NCBI RefSeq assembly: GCF_008632955.1
Contig: NZ_CP043959.1
Span: 1,922,001 to 1,986,000 of the forward strand
Reading direction: 5' to 3'
DNA: 64,000 nt
Source of the DNA: Streptomyces tendae
Lineage (GTDB): Bacteria > Actinomycetota > Actinomycetes > Streptomycetales > Streptomycetaceae
Every line of letters begins with the position of its first letter. The stretch's first letter is position 1. The position numbers were made by a program, and so were the translations under genes. Below, in pieces: positions 26,237 to 35,669 of this stretch. The notes beneath the pieces were generated by a model. It was not told the DNA's origin and searched no databases. It saw nothing but the letters and a program-made list of their open reading frames with translations.

Positions 26237-27241
26237 TCAGGGGCGCGGAGCCGGTGTCGTACCGCGCGGGTGGCGCTCCGTGTGCTGCGGGCGCCGGCTG
26301 CCCGCGGGCGTCACCGGGGAGCGCTCGGCGCGGCTGGTGTGCGGGCCGGGCGCCAGGTAGACGGGCGACCGTGCCGCGCGGCCGGCCGGGACCGTCTCGT
26401 GCGCCGTCGTCTCGGCGCGCTCGGCGAGCGGCCTGAGCACGACGGGCCGGCCCGCGGGGGCGGGTACCCGGGCCGGGGTGCGGCGGCGGTCACGCAGACG
26501 GTCGCGCACGGCCAGGATGCGGGCCTCGGCCCAGGTGATCACCGGCTCGAACCATGGCAGCGCCAACAGGATCAGCAGGCCCGCCACCCAGCCCAGCAGC
26601 ACGTCGCTCAGCCAGTGCGTCCCGATGTAGACGGTGGACATGCCGACGCCGAGGGAGGTCACCGCGGAGAGTGCGGACAGCCAGCGGCGGGCCCGCGGAG
26701 TCGAGGCCAGATAGGCCAGAATGCCCCAGGTCACCACGGCGTTCGCGGTGTGACCGCTGGGAAATATATCGCCGCCGAGCCACATCTCGTTCGAGCCGAT
26801 CTCGGTCGCGTAGTGCGGCCCGAGTCTTCCCATGCCGTACTTGGCGGCGCCCACGGTGATGTTGAGCAGCAGCAGGGAGGCACCGAGGGCGAGCAGCGGA
26901 CGCAGGGTGTGCTGCCGCCAGGAGCGCCAGCCCAGCCAGGCGGCGACCATCACGGCGGTGGGGCCGCGCTGGCCGAGCACCACGTAGTAGTCGACGAAGG
27001 CGTGCAGCTCCGGCCACTGCTGGTAGGGGCGGAAGAACATCACCTGCCAGTCCAGACGGACCAGCCAGGAGGTGACCACCACGGCCCACACGATCGCCCC
27101 GTAGAAGGCCAGGGTGGCGCCGAGGAGCACCATCCGGTGCCGGCTCATCCGCGGCATGCCGACGTGAGCCGGTCGCTCCGGCTCACGGTCCAGCCTCGCG
27201 AACACCCGGTCCAGACGGGTGTGACTCCGTTCGGTACGCAC
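26237..27241 (-). CDS. PAP2-family phosphatase, membrane
   Basis: The 334-residue product is an integral membrane phosphatase of the phosphatidic-acid-phosphatase type 2 family, which dephosphorylates lipid phosphates such as undecaprenyl pyrophosphate. Motifs are KYGMGRLGP (motif 1 region), IFPSGHTANAVVTWG (PSGH) and STVYIGTHWLSDVLLGW (catalytic His, Asp). About six membrane segments run from MVLLGATLAFYGAIVWAVVV on, and the last 80 residues are a basic, Pro-rich cytosolic tail. GTG 27241 has TAACGT ending seven bases upstream, so it is probably leaderless. An ATG at 27316 is possible. Confidence 0.87.
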   Translation of the reverse strand: MRTERSHTRLDRVFARLDREPERPAHVGMPRMSRHRMVLLGATLAFYGAIVWAVVVTSWLVRLDWQVMFFRPYQQWPELHAFVDYYVVLGQRGPTAVMVAAWLGWRSWRQHTLRPLLALGASLLLLNITVGAAKYGMGRLGPHYATEIGSNEMWLGGDIFPSGHTANAVVTWGILAYLASTPRARRWLSALSAVTSLGVGMSTVYIGTHWLSDVLLGWVAGLLILLALPWFEPVITWAEARILAVRDRLRDRRRTPARVPAPAGRPVVLRPLAERAETTAHETVPAGRAARSPVYLAPGPHTSRAERSPVTPAGSRRPQHTERHPRGTTPAPRP

Positions 27242-27470
27242 CCAATCGACGTTACAGCGAGTGAGTGCGCAACCCTGACGATTCAGCGTCTTTGTGATGA
27301 CGATGTGATGTGGCATTCCTCTCAGCCGCGCCTTTATTTCCGGCGAATCCGAACCCCCGCACGTAATTGTTTTGCTCATGCAGTGCGCCCGGATTATCGG
27401 GCTTATGAATTGGTTCACCGGGGGCTCGTGCGGAATTTCCGTGGTGCTCACCGCCCGGCCGCACGGCGGG

Positions 27471-28766
27471 TCAGGGCGGCCCGGACCCGTTCAGCCAGAA
27501 GGCGCCGTACACCGCCGAGGCCGCCGCGACCGCCCCCACGACCCGCACCAGGCGGTGCGTCCGGGCCCGTGCCAGGAGCAGGGCGAGCGGCAGCAGCAGG
27601 GGGAAGGCGGGCATCAGCAGCCGCGGCTTGGAGCCGAAGTAGCTGGACGCGCACAGGGCCAGCGCGGTGACCACACCGGCGTACACCAGCAGCGGGAGCG
27701 GCTGCCGCTGCCGCACGCAGAGCACGTAGAGCCACACCACCAGGCCCACACCGGCCAGCAGCGCCACGCCGGCGAGCGCCGACGGAAAGGAGGTGAACCT
27801 GGCGGCGGCGAAGCGGGCGAAGGCGTAGCCGCCGTCGAAGCCGTTGCGCCAGCCCGCCTGGACATCGAGATATCCCAGGAGGCCGTTCCCGGTCCGGTGG
27901 CCGACCCACAGGACGTAACCGGCGGCTCCGAGGGGCGCGAGCAGCATCCCGGCCACCCGGCGCAGGCGGACACCGGGGGCGCCCGGCCCGTCCGGCGCGC
28001 CGCCGGGGGCGCCCGTGCGCGGGCTGGCCGCCGGCGTACCGGCGCGAGCGTCCTCGCGTGCGCCGTCCCCCGGCAGCGCACTGCCGCCCCCCACGAAGGA
28101 GGTGCCGTCCGGCGCCGGTCCGCCGCGCTCCCGCAGGAAGGCGACGACGCCCGCCGCCCACACCGCCGCGACCACCGCGAGCCCCACCGGCCGGGTCAGC
28201 CCCGCCAGCCCCGCCAGCACACCCGCCGTCACCCAGCGCCCGGTCAGCACCGCGTACAGCGCCCAGGCCGCGAGCGCCGTGAACAAGGACTCGCTGTACG
28301 CCATCGACTGCACGATCCCGACCGGCAGCACCGCCCACAGCAGCACCGCGCACACCCCGGCCCGCCGCCCGTACACGTGGTCGGCCACCGCGAAGATCCC
28401 CCAGGCCGCGGCCAGTGAGGCGAGCAGGCTCACCACGAAGCCGCCGTCGGCGTACGACAGCGGGGACACCGCCGCCGCCAGCCGCTCCAGCCACGGAAGC
28501 AGCGGGAAGAACGCCAGGTTGGAGTGCACGTCGCCATTGGGCAGCCGCACCTCGTAGCCGTACCCCAGCTCGGCGACCCGGGTGTACCAGAGGGAGTCCC
28601 AGCGGGCGGTCAGCAAGGTGTACGCGCTCTTGCCGCGCGCCTCGCTCCACAGGGCCAGGACGACCAGACCCAGGGCACGCACGGCGGCGTACCCGAGGAG
28701 AGCCGGGGCGGCCCGGCGCAGTGCTCCGGGGCGGGCCACGGCGGCGCGCGTCTCGAGATCGTTCAC
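27471..28766 (-). CDS. PIG-V-like mannosyltransferase family membrane protein
   Basis: The 431-residue protein has about ten membrane segments and the motif order of GPI-mannosyltransferase-2 (PIG-V) relatives: LLTARWDSLWYTRVAELGY in the first large loop, SNLAFFPLLPWLERL, AYSESLFTALAAWALY and LAGLTRPVGLAVV. Family members use dolichol/polyprenyl-phosphate mannose outside the membrane, and actinobacteria use such enzymes for protein or lipid mannosylation; the acceptor is unknown. A Gly/Pro/Arg-rich insert lies near residues 225-270. GTG 28766 has GATAAT ending six bases upstream and no SD, so it is a leaderless candidate. Confidence 0.82.
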   Translation of the reverse strand: MNDLETRAAVARPGALRRAAPALLGYAAVRALGLVVLALWSEARGKSAYTLLTARWDSLWYTRVAELGYGYEVRLPNGDVHSNLAFFPLLPWLERLAAAVSPLSYADGGFVVSLLASLAAAWGIFAVADHVYGRRAGVCAVLLWAVLPVGIVQSMAYSESLFTALAAWALYAVLTGRWVTAGVLAGLAGLTRPVGLAVVAAVWAAGVVAFLRERGGPAPDGTSFVGGGSALPGDGAREDARAGTPAASPRTGAPGGAPDGPGAPGVRLRRVAGMLLAPLGAAGYVLWVGHRTGNGLLGYLDVQAGWRNGFDGGYAFARFAAARFTSFPSALAGVALLAGVGLVVWLYVLCVRQRQPLPLLVYAGVVTALALCASSYFGSKPRLLMPAFPLLLPLALLLARARTHRLVRVVGAVAAASAVYGAFWLNGSGPP

Positions 28767-29029
28767 GCGCCGATTATCGACCCGGCCCGGAACCGGACCG
28801 CCCGCGGTGACGTGTGAACCGGACGAGGGGAGTGGTGTACGCCACACCGATTCGCCGTGACGGTGAGAGGCCCGCCACTCGACCTCAGCGTTCCCTCGCG
28901 TACTCTGACGTGTCACTCGCCGTTCGCTGCCCGGGCCGGGGACGACCGCTTCTCTCCGGCCGAGTCACGGGGGAGTCCCCCACCCCGTGAGCCCGCCGTA
29001 CCGCGAGGGAACATCTGGGAGGTACGTAC

Positions 29030-30739
29030 ATGTCCGGGACGACCACGGCCGCCGCGCTGCGCCGTAGGGCGGCCGGGGCCGGTGCCAACCGCTGGGTGGT
29101 GCTCGTCGTCCTCTGCGTCAGCCTGCTGCTGGTCGCCGTCGACGCCACCGTGCTGCACGTGGCGGTCCCCGCCGTCACGGAGGACCTCAAGCCCGGCGCC
29201 GTGGAACTGCTCTGGATCGTCGACGCCTACCCGCTGGTCTGCGCCTCGCTGCTGATCCTTTTCGGCACCCTGGGCGACCGGGTCGGCCGCAGACGCGTCC
29301 TCCTCCTCGGCTACACCCTGTTCGGCGTGGCCTCGGCCCTGGCGGCCTTCGCGGACAGCGCCGAGCTGCTGATCGCGGCACGGGCGCTGCTCGGCGTCGG
29401 CGGCGCGATGATCATGCCTGCCACGCTGTCGATCCTGCGCCAGGTCTTCCCCGACCGACGCGAGCGGGCGCTCGCCATCGGCATCTGGAGCGCCGTCGCC
29501 GCCGTGGGCGCCGCGGTCGGTCCGCTGCTCGGCGGCTTCCTGCTGGAGCACTTCTGGTGGGGCTCGGTTTTCCTGGTCAACATCCCGCTGATGCTGGTCA
29601 GCCTCCCCGTCGGGCGGCTCCTGCTGCCCGAGTCGAAGGGCGACGGCAGCGGCCCCTGGGACGTGGTCGGCGCGCTCACGGCCGCCGCCGGTCTCTTCGC
29701 GGTGGTCCTCGGCGTGAAGCAGCTCGGCGGTGGGGAGACCGGCCCGGGCACCTTCCTGCCGCTGGTCGCCGGAGTGGCCCTGCTGGCGGTGTTCGTACGC
29801 CGGCAGCGCCGACGCGCGCACCCCCTGATCGACCTGCGGATGTTCGCCCGGCCCGCGTTCAGCACCTCGGTGGGCTGCATCGTGCTGGCGATGCTCGCCC
29901 TGGTCGGCCTGGAGCTGATCGCGGCGCAGTACCTCCAGCTCGTGCTGGGACTGTCCCCGCTGGAGACCGGGCTGCGGCTGCTGCCGCTCACCGTCGCCGC
30001 GATGGCGGCGGGACTGGCCGGGGCGCGGGCGCTGCGCCGGTTCGGCCCGCGGCGCATGGTCTCCTTCGGCTTCTGTCTCACGGCCGGGGCGGTGGTGATG
30101 CTGACCGCGATGGGCGGCCAGGACAACGCCCCGCTGCTGCTCGGCGGTTTCGTCCTGCTCGGCTTCGGCCTGGAGACCACCCTGTTCGGCGCCTACGAGT
30201 CGATGCTCAGCGAGGCGCCGCAGGAGCAGGCCGGCGGGGCGGCGGCGATCGGCGAGACCTCCTACCAGCTCGGTGCCGGCATCGGCATCGCGCTGCTCGG
30301 CAGCGTGATGAACGGGGCCTACGCGCCCGGCCTCGCCCAGGTCCCCGGGGTGCCCGCCCCGGCGTCCGACGCGGCGGCGCACTCGCTGGGTGAGGCGTAC
30401 GAGGTGGCGGCGCGGCTCGGCGGCCCGGCGGGGGAGGCGCTGCGGCTCGCGGCGCGCCAGTCCTTCGTGCACGGGCTGCACGTGACGCTGCTGGTCAGCG
30501 CGGGCCTGCTGCTGGCCGGAGCGGCGATGGCGCTGCGGCTGCCGCGGGTGATGCAGTGCGAGACCGCCCCCGGGGTTCCTTCCGGGACCGCCCCCGGCAC
30601 CCCCTCCGGGACCACTCCCACGACCGGTTCCGGGGCAGCCCCGGAGACCACCGCGAAGGCCGGCCCGGGCGGCAGCCCCGCGCAGATGCCCGCACCCCGG
30701 AAGGCCGCCGAATCCCGCGGTCCCGGCCTGAGGGTGTGA
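29030..30739 (+). CDS. MFS drug:H+ antiporter, DHA2 (14-TM) family
   Basis: The 569-residue transporter is a likely multidrug or metabolite exporter. DHA2 features are VDATVLHVAVPAVTEDLKPG in TM1 (motif D1), GDRVGRRRVLLLG (motif A) and the antiporter motif C region in WSAVAAVGAAVGPLLGG. The last 75 residues are a repetitive Pro/Gly/Thr tail (PGVPSGTAPGTPSGTTP) after the final helix, an unusual addition. ATG 29030 follows GGGAGG by seven bases. No regulator gene is adjacent; the substrate cannot be deduced. Confidence 0.9.
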   Translation: MSGTTTAAALRRRAAGAGANRWVVLVVLCVSLLLVAVDATVLHVAVPAVTEDLKPGAVELLWIVDAYPLVCASLLILFGTLGDRVGRRRVLLLGYTLFGVASALAAFADSAELLIAARALLGVGGAMIMPATLSILRQVFPDRRERALAIGIWSAVAAVGAAVGPLLGGFLLEHFWWGSVFLVNIPLMLVSLPVGRLLLPESKGDGSGPWDVVGALTAAAGLFAVVLGVKQLGGGETGPGTFLPLVAGVALLAVFVRRQRRRAHPLIDLRMFARPAFSTSVGCIVLAMLALVGLELIAAQYLQLVLGLSPLETGLRLLPLTVAAMAAGLAGARALRRFGPRRMVSFGFCLTAGAVVMLTAMGGQDNAPLLLGGFVLLGFGLETTLFGAYESMLSEAPQEQAGGAAAIGETSYQLGAGIGIALLGSVMNGAYAPGLAQVPGVPAPASDAAAHSLGEAYEVAARLGGPAGEALRLAARQSFVHGLHVTLLVSAGLLLAGAAMALRLPRVMQCETAPGVPSGTAPGTPSGTTPTTGSGAAPETTAKAGPGGSPAQMPAPRKAAESRGPGLRV

Positions 30740-30802
30740 GCCACGCCCGCACCGCCCGGGGTGGACGCCGGAAGGCCGGCGTCGTAACGTCGCCCCGAGC
30801 CT

Positions 30803-30819
30803 GACTAGCAGTGCTAGTC
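30803..30819 (+). promoter_or_regulatory. 17-bp perfect palindromic operator upstream of acyl-CoA dehydrogenase
   Basis: GACTAGCA-G-TGCTAGTC, perfect over 8+1+8 bases, 45 bases before the acyl-CoA dehydrogenase start. Its size and symmetry fit a TetR-family dimer site, but no such regulator gene is next to it. Confidence 0.65.
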
Positions 30820-30864
30820 GTGCACGTCGACGTTCCGGCTGACCAGCCCCCGGAGGGTGCCCCC

Positions 30865-32055
30865 ATGTCCGCGTCCGCGAAGCCGCCCGCGTTCGATCCC
30901 GCCGACCCTCTCGGCCTCGACGACCTGCTGGAGCCGGAGGACCTGGCGATCCGGGACACGGTGCGCGGCTGGGCGGCGGACCGCGTGCTGCCGTACGTCG
31001 CCGACTGGTACGAAAAGGGCGAGCTGCCCGGCATCCGGGACCTGGCCCGGGAGCTCGGCGCGCTCGGCGCGCTCGGCATGTCCCTCGACGGCTACGGGTG
31101 CGCGGGCGCGAGCGCCGTGCAGTACGGGCTGGCCTGCCTGGAGCTGGAGGCTGCCGACTCCGGGATCCGCTCCCTGGTCTCCGTGCAGGGCTCGCTCGCC
31201 ATGTACGCCGTCCACCGCTTCGGCAGCGAGGAGCAGAAGCGGCACTGGCTGCCCCGGATGGCCTCGGGCGAGGTCATCGGCTGCTTCGGGCTCACCGAAC
31301 CCGACCACGGCTCCGACCCGGGCTCGATGCGCACCTACGCCAAGAAGGACGGCGCCGACTGGGTGCTCAACGGCCGCAAGATGTGGATCACCAACGGCTC
31401 CGTGGCCGGGGTCGCCGTGGTGTGGGCGCAGACCGACGACGGCATCCGCGGTTTCGCCGTGCCGACCGACACCCCGGGCTTCTCGGCCCCGGAGATCAAG
31501 CACAAGTGGTCCCTGCGCGCGTCCGTCACCAGCGAACTCGTGATGGACGACGTACGGCTGCCCGCCGACGCGGTGCTGCCGGAGGTGACCGGGCTGAAGG
31601 GCCCGCTGAGCTGTCTGTCGCACGCCCGGTACGGGATCGTGTGGGGGGCGATGGGCGCCGCGCGGAGCAGCTTCGAGGCGGCGGTCGACTACGCGAGGAC
31701 CCGGGAGCAGTTCGGGCGGCCCATCGGCGGCTTCCAGCTCACCCAGGCCAAGCTCGCCGACATGGCGGTGGAACTGCACAAGGGGATCCTGCTCGCCCAC
31801 CATCTGGGGCGGCGGATGGACGCCGGCCGCCTGCGTCCCGAGCAGGTCAGCTTCGGCAAGCTCAACAACGTGCGCGAGGCCATCGACATCTGCCGCACGG
31901 CCCGGACGATCCTTGGGGCCAACGGGATCTCGCTCGAGTACCCGGTGATGCGGCACGCGACGAACCTGGAGTCGGTCCTCACCTACGAGGGCACCGTCGA
32001 GATGCACCAGCTCGTGCTGGGCAAGGCGCTCACCGGAATCGACGCGTTCCGGTAG
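30865..32055 (+). CDS. Acyl-CoA dehydrogenase, glutaryl-CoA dehydrogenase-like
   Basis: The 396-residue flavoprotein most resembles glutaryl-CoA dehydrogenases: RDTVRGWAADRVLPYVADWY near the start, CFGLTEPDHGSDPGSMRT in the FAD-binding middle, KMWITNGSVAGVAVVWA, and the catalytic glutamate in SVLTYEGTVEMHQLVLGKAL near residue 380. Such enzymes oxidise and decarboxylate glutaryl-CoA in lysine/tryptophan breakdown; other short-chain acyl-CoAs remain possible. ATG 30865 follows GGAGGGTG. It stands alone behind a palindromic operator and ends at a terminator. Confidence 0.9.
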   Translation: MSASAKPPAFDPADPLGLDDLLEPEDLAIRDTVRGWAADRVLPYVADWYEKGELPGIRDLARELGALGALGMSLDGYGCAGASAVQYGLACLELEAADSGIRSLVSVQGSLAMYAVHRFGSEEQKRHWLPRMASGEVIGCFGLTEPDHGSDPGSMRTYAKKDGADWVLNGRKMWITNGSVAGVAVVWAQTDDGIRGFAVPTDTPGFSAPEIKHKWSLRASVTSELVMDDVRLPADAVLPEVTGLKGPLSCLSHARYGIVWGAMGAARSSFEAAVDYARTREQFGRPIGGFQLTQAKLADMAVELHKGILLAHHLGRRMDAGRLRPEQVSFGKLNNVREAIDICRTARTILGANGISLEYPVMRHATNLESVLTYEGTVEMHQLVLGKALTGIDAFR

Positions 32056-32070
32056 GACCACGCCTGCGGG

Positions 32071-32095
32071 GGCGGGGCCGGCGAGCGGCCCCGCC
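32071..32095 (+). terminator. Bidirectional terminator between converging genes
   Basis: Perfect 10-bp stem GGCGGGGCCG / CGGCCCCGCC with a 5-nt loop, filling the gap between the acyl-CoA dehydrogenase and the SepF-like gene. Confidence 0.75.
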
Positions 32096-32533
32096 TCAGC
32101 TCTGGTTGAAGAAACCGTCGGTGCGGTGGGCGGCCGGTTCGCCGCTGACCACCTCGGTGTCGGCCGGGCTGAGCAGGAAGACCCGGTTGGACACCCGCTC
32201 GATCGAGCCGCGCAGACCGAAGATCAGGCCCGCCGCGAAGTCGACGACGCGCTTGGCGTCGGTGGCGTCCATGGCCGTGAGATTCATGATGACCGGCACG
32301 CCCTCGCGGAACAGCTCACCGATGGCGCGGGCGTCCCGGAAGCTGTCCGGGGTGATCGTGCCGATCCGGCGGCCCCGCTCCTCGGCGGCGTCAGCGGCCA
32401 CCTTGACCCGCGGATCGGTGACCCAGGCCTCCCCGGGCTCGGTCCCGTCGGAGTAGTCGTCGTCGTAGTAACGCTCGTCTTCGTTGTCGTCGACGAGGCC
32501 AAGCCAGGCACTCGCCTTGCGTACCGATCCCAT
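32096..32533 (-). CDS. SepF-like cell-division protein
   Basis: The 145-residue protein has the SepF domain ([60 protein letters not shown]) that polymerises and binds FtsZ. The N-terminus [16 protein letters not shown] is an amphipathic membrane-binding helix as in SepF, followed by an acidic linker. Streptomycetes carry a main sepF beside ftsZ and two additional SepF-like genes (SflA, SflB); with no ftsZ near, this is probably one of these, and its position fits my memory of sflA. ATG 32533 follows GAGGAGG by five bases. Confidence 0.9.
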   Translation of the reverse strand: MGSVRKASAWLGLVDDNEDERYYDDDYSDGTEPGEAWVTDPRVKVAADAAEERGRRIGTITPDSFRDARAIGELFREGVPVIMNLTAMDATDAKRVVDFAAGLIFGLRGSIERVSNRVFLLSPADTEVVSGEPAAHRTDGFFNQS

Positions 32534-32824
32534 GGACGCCTCCTCTCACAGCGGTCTTTCGTGCTTTCCGCATCCCTATGGTCGTCCATGATGCGGAGGG
32601 TGCGCCAAGTGGATAGACGCCGCGCGGGGGGTTTGTGACGGTACTGGTGCACAGCGAATCCGTCGAGAGTCCTGGTTTCCCAAGGGCCCTGACGTAAACG
32701 GCTGCTGACTGTGAGTGAAATATGATTCTACGCGGCGTACGGGTGATGAAGGGCGCATACGGGTGAACGCCGTGACCGATACGATGCCGCCGCTGAACGT
32801 CGCACGCATGCACGGGGGAACGTC

Positions 32825-33973
32825 GTGTTCGGAATCGTCAGGCCCTGCCGTCACCGGCTGGGCGAGAAGTTCACCGCCCAGTGGACGGCCCACCTCTGCG
32901 GTCTGTGCCTGGCGCTGCGCGGGGACCACGGACAGCTCGCGCGGATCGTCACCAACTACGACGGACTGCTTGTCTCCGTCCTGACGGAGGCTCAGTCGGA
33001 CGTCGGCGGCGCGAAACGGCGCACCGCGGGGCCCTGTCCGCTGCGCGGCATGCGCACCGCCTCCGTCGCCCACGGTGAGGGCGCGCGGCTGGCCGCGGCC
33101 GTCTCCCTCATCCTGGCCTCCGCCAAGGTGCGCGACCACGTCGCCGACGGGGACGGGCTGCTGGCCCGCCGTCCGGTGGCGGTCGCCGCCCGCCGGGTCG
33201 CGGCGAGCTGGGACCGGGCGGGCGCCCGGACCGGCTCCGACCTCGGCTTCGACACCGCGGTCCTCGTCGACGCGGTGGACCGGCAGACCGGCATCGAGAC
33301 CCTGGCCGGATACGGCACCCCGATCCTCACCGTCACCGAGCCGACCGAGACCGCGACCGCGGCGGCCTTCGCGCACACCGCGGTGCTGGCCGGACGGCCC
33401 GGCAACGCGGCGCCGCTCGCGGAGGCGGGGCGGCTCTTCGGGCGCCTCGCGCACCTGCTGGACGCCGTGGAGGACCGGGAGGCCGACGCCGCCTCCGGCG
33501 CGTGGAACCCGCTCACCGCCACCGGCACCCCGCTCGAGGAGGCCCGGCGGCTCGCCGACGACGCGGTGCACGGTATCCGCCTCGCCCTGAGCGAGGCCGA
33601 GTTCACGGACGGCGGTCTCGCCCACCGGCTTCTCGTGCATGAACTACCCGACTCCGTCCGACGTGCCTTCGGTACGCCCTCCTGTGCCCACGGTTCGCAC
33701 CCTTACGCCCCTCCTGGTGCTCCGGGCGCCCCGACGCCCCCCGAGCCGCCGCGCCGCGACCGGCGCGGGCTGCTGGCGGGGTGCGCCGTGTGGCTGGGAC
33801 TCGCCTGTACGTGCCAGATGTGCTGCGGGACCTACGAGGATCCGTGGACGCGGGAGCGCAAGGAAGGCTGTGCCAACAACTGCGACTGTGACTGCTGCGA
33901 GTGCTGTGACTGCTGCAACTGCTGTGGGGAGGACGGCGGGTGCGGCGGGTGCGACTGCGGGTGCGACTGCTGA
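32825..33973 (+). CDS. DUF5685-family protein with Cys-rich C-terminus
   Basis: The 382-residue product begins MFGIVRPCRHRLGEKFTAQW with HLCGLCLALRG next, the DUF5685 pattern, and has a mostly helical middle. After a Pro-rich linker (PPGAPGAPTPPEPPRRDRRG) the last 60 residues hold 20 cysteines, including a run of CC pairs (CDCDCCECCDCCNCCG) and GGCGGCDCGCDC at the end. CTCQMCC lies in a hydrophobic patch before it. The tail looks like a metal-binding or lipidation region; that is inference. GTG 32825 follows GGGGGAA. No partner gene is coupled; it is divergent from the SepF-like gene. Confidence 0.85.
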   Translation: MFGIVRPCRHRLGEKFTAQWTAHLCGLCLALRGDHGQLARIVTNYDGLLVSVLTEAQSDVGGAKRRTAGPCPLRGMRTASVAHGEGARLAAAVSLILASAKVRDHVADGDGLLARRPVAVAARRVAASWDRAGARTGSDLGFDTAVLVDAVDRQTGIETLAGYGTPILTVTEPTETATAAAFAHTAVLAGRPGNAAPLAEAGRLFGRLAHLLDAVEDREADAASGAWNPLTATGTPLEEARRLADDAVHGIRLALSEAEFTDGGLAHRLLVHELPDSVRRAFGTPSCAHGSHPYAPPGAPGAPTPPEPPRRDRRGLLAGCAVWLGLACTCQMCCGTYEDPWTRERKEGCANNCDCDCCECCDCCNCCGEDGGCGGCDCGCDC

Positions 33974-34292
33974 GCGGGAGGCGGGTGTCGCCGGGCGGGT
34001 GCCGTGCGGCACTGAGCGGAATCCAGCCATCCTTTTCCTTGTTCGACCGGTCGACACCGGGGCGTGACGACCGGTAACGCGATGTCGGGCGGGGAGCAAC
34101 TCGACTACTCGTCCCTAAAGCACAGGCCAAAAGGCACCCTTGCGCCGAACGGTCGGTCGGCCGAATACTCGCCGCAGCGCTTGTCAGGGGCACGTCGGAT
34201 TCGGAATCCGAACGCGTCGGGTCTCCTGACTGCGCCTCACGGGCCCACAAACCCCACGAGGGCCCCCTACTTCCTTTGTGGAGGAACGAAAA
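33974..34292. promoter_or_regulatory. Streptogrisin upstream region with two palindromes
   Basis: No gene is seen in these 319 bases. TCGACCGGTCGA (34043-34054) is a 12-bp palindrome flanked by TGT/CA. TCGGATTC-G-GAATCCGA (34195-34211) is an 8+1+8 palindrome about 80 bases before the protease start. Either may be an operator for the secreted protease. Confidence 0.5.
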
Positions 34293-35198
34293 GTGAGGAT
34301 CAAGCGCACCACCCCTCGCAGCGGCATCACGAGACGGACTCGGCTGATCGCCGTCTCCACCGGCCTCGTGGCCGCCGCCGCAATCGCGATCCCCAGCGCG
34401 AACGCGGCCGACACCCCCACCACCTTCAGCTCTTCCGCGCTCAAGAGCGCGAGCAGCTCGGTGCTGAAGGCCGACATCCCGGGCACCGCCTGGGCCGTCG
34501 ACAGCAAGACCAACCGGGTCGTCGTGACCGTCGACAGCACCGTCTCCCAGGCCGAGATCAACAAGATCAAGCAGCAGGCCGGGGACAACGCCGAGGCGAT
34601 CACCGTCAAGCGCACCCCGGGTCAGTTCACCAAGCTCATCCAGGGCGGCGACGCCATCTACGCGAGCAGCTGGCGCTGCTCCCTCGGCTTCAACGTCCGC
34701 AGCAGCAGCGGGGTCGAGTACTTCCTGACCGCCGGTCACTGCACCGACGGCGCGGGCACCTGGTACTCCAACTCCGCGCGCACCACGGCCATCGGCACGA
34801 CGGCCGGATCCAGCTTCCCGGGCAACGACTACGGCATCGTCCGGTACACCGGCTCCGTCAGCCGGCCCGGCACCGCGAACGGCGTGGACATCACCCGCGC
34901 GGCCACCCCGAGCGTGGGCACCACGGTCATCCGTGACGGCTCCACCACGGGTACGCACAGCGGCCGGGTCACCGCGCTCAACGCGACCGTCAACTACGGC
35001 GGCGGCGACATCGTCTCCGGTCTCATCCAGACCACGGTCTGCGCCGAGCCCGGCGACTCCGGCGGCGCGCTCTACGGCAGCAACGGCACCGCGTACGGTC
35101 TGACCTCCGGCGGCAGCGGCAACTGCTCCTCCGGCGGTACGACCTTCTTCCAGCCGGTGACCGAGGCCCTGAGCGCCTACGGGGTCAGCGTCTACTAG
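34293..35198 (+). CDS. Streptogrisin B-like secreted serine protease (S1E)
   Basis: The 301-residue preproenzyme has a signal peptide (basic start, then [24 protein letters not shown] core), an alpha-lytic-type propeptide (to about residue 117, with [19 protein letters not shown]), and a mature chymotrypsin-fold protease beginning around [18 protein letters not shown]. The triad is His in FLTAGHC, Asp in GNDYG and Ser in [11 protein letters not shown]. Its end, [17 protein letters not shown], is the streptogrisin B ending. GTG 34293 follows GGAGGAA. A second streptogrisin lies downstream with its own promoter region. Confidence 0.95.
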   Translation: MRIKRTTPRSGITRRTRLIAVSTGLVAAAAIAIPSANAADTPTTFSSSALKSASSSVLKADIPGTAWAVDSKTNRVVVTVDSTVSQAEINKIKQQAGDNAEAITVKRTPGQFTKLIQGGDAIYASSWRCSLGFNVRSSSGVEYFLTAGHCTDGAGTWYSNSARTTAIGTTAGSSFPGNDYGIVRYTGSVSRPGTANGVDITRAATPSVGTTVIRDGSTTGTHSGRVTALNATVNYGGGDIVSGLIQTTVCAEPGDSGGALYGSNGTAYGLTSGGSGNCSSGGTTFFQPVTEALSAYGVSVY

Positions 35199-35250
35199 GA
35201 CGTCCTCCGGCGACGCCGGTCCCCGTGGCTCCGTCAGGAGCCGGCAGCCC

Positions 35251-35289
35251 GACGAGCCCCCGCACGCGATCCGCGTGCGGGGGCTCGTC
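35251..35289 (+). terminator. Streptogrisin terminator
   Basis: Perfect 18-bp inverted repeat GACGAGCCCCCGCACGCG and its complement around ATC, 52 bases after the protease stop. Confidence 0.85.
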
Positions 35290-35669
35290 CCTGTCCGGGG
35301 CCGGCGTCGCAACCGGTGCGGACGCAACGCCCGCCCGTCGCACCCCGGCCGGATCCCGGCCGCGAGGGGGCGATTTTCGGCCACACCGCGAACGGGTGGG
35401 CTGTACCGGGAGTTACGCCGGTGTGCCGTTTGCAGTGCGAACCGCCGCCCGTGTCCATGAACTGTCAGGACATAGAGGACGCACGCCTCTTGTCGTACGC
35501 GCGTCCTGAAGTCGACCTTGTGTGCTCCCTGTGAGGTTCGGAAGAGTGGGCGCCGTTCAACCGGCACGGGCGTGGCTTTTGTTGTGCGTCACCCCCGTGG
35601 CCGTACGCCTTCCGGTCCGGTGGGGTCCCCACAACCACCCCGGGCCGTCCCCCCACAGGAGGACGTGAG
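35290..35669. other. Intergenic region before the second streptogrisin
   Basis: No supported gene. CATAGA near 35473 could be a -10 element. AGGACGC (35478-35484) and GCGTCCT (35501-35507) form a loose inverted repeat downstream of it. Confidence 0.35.
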
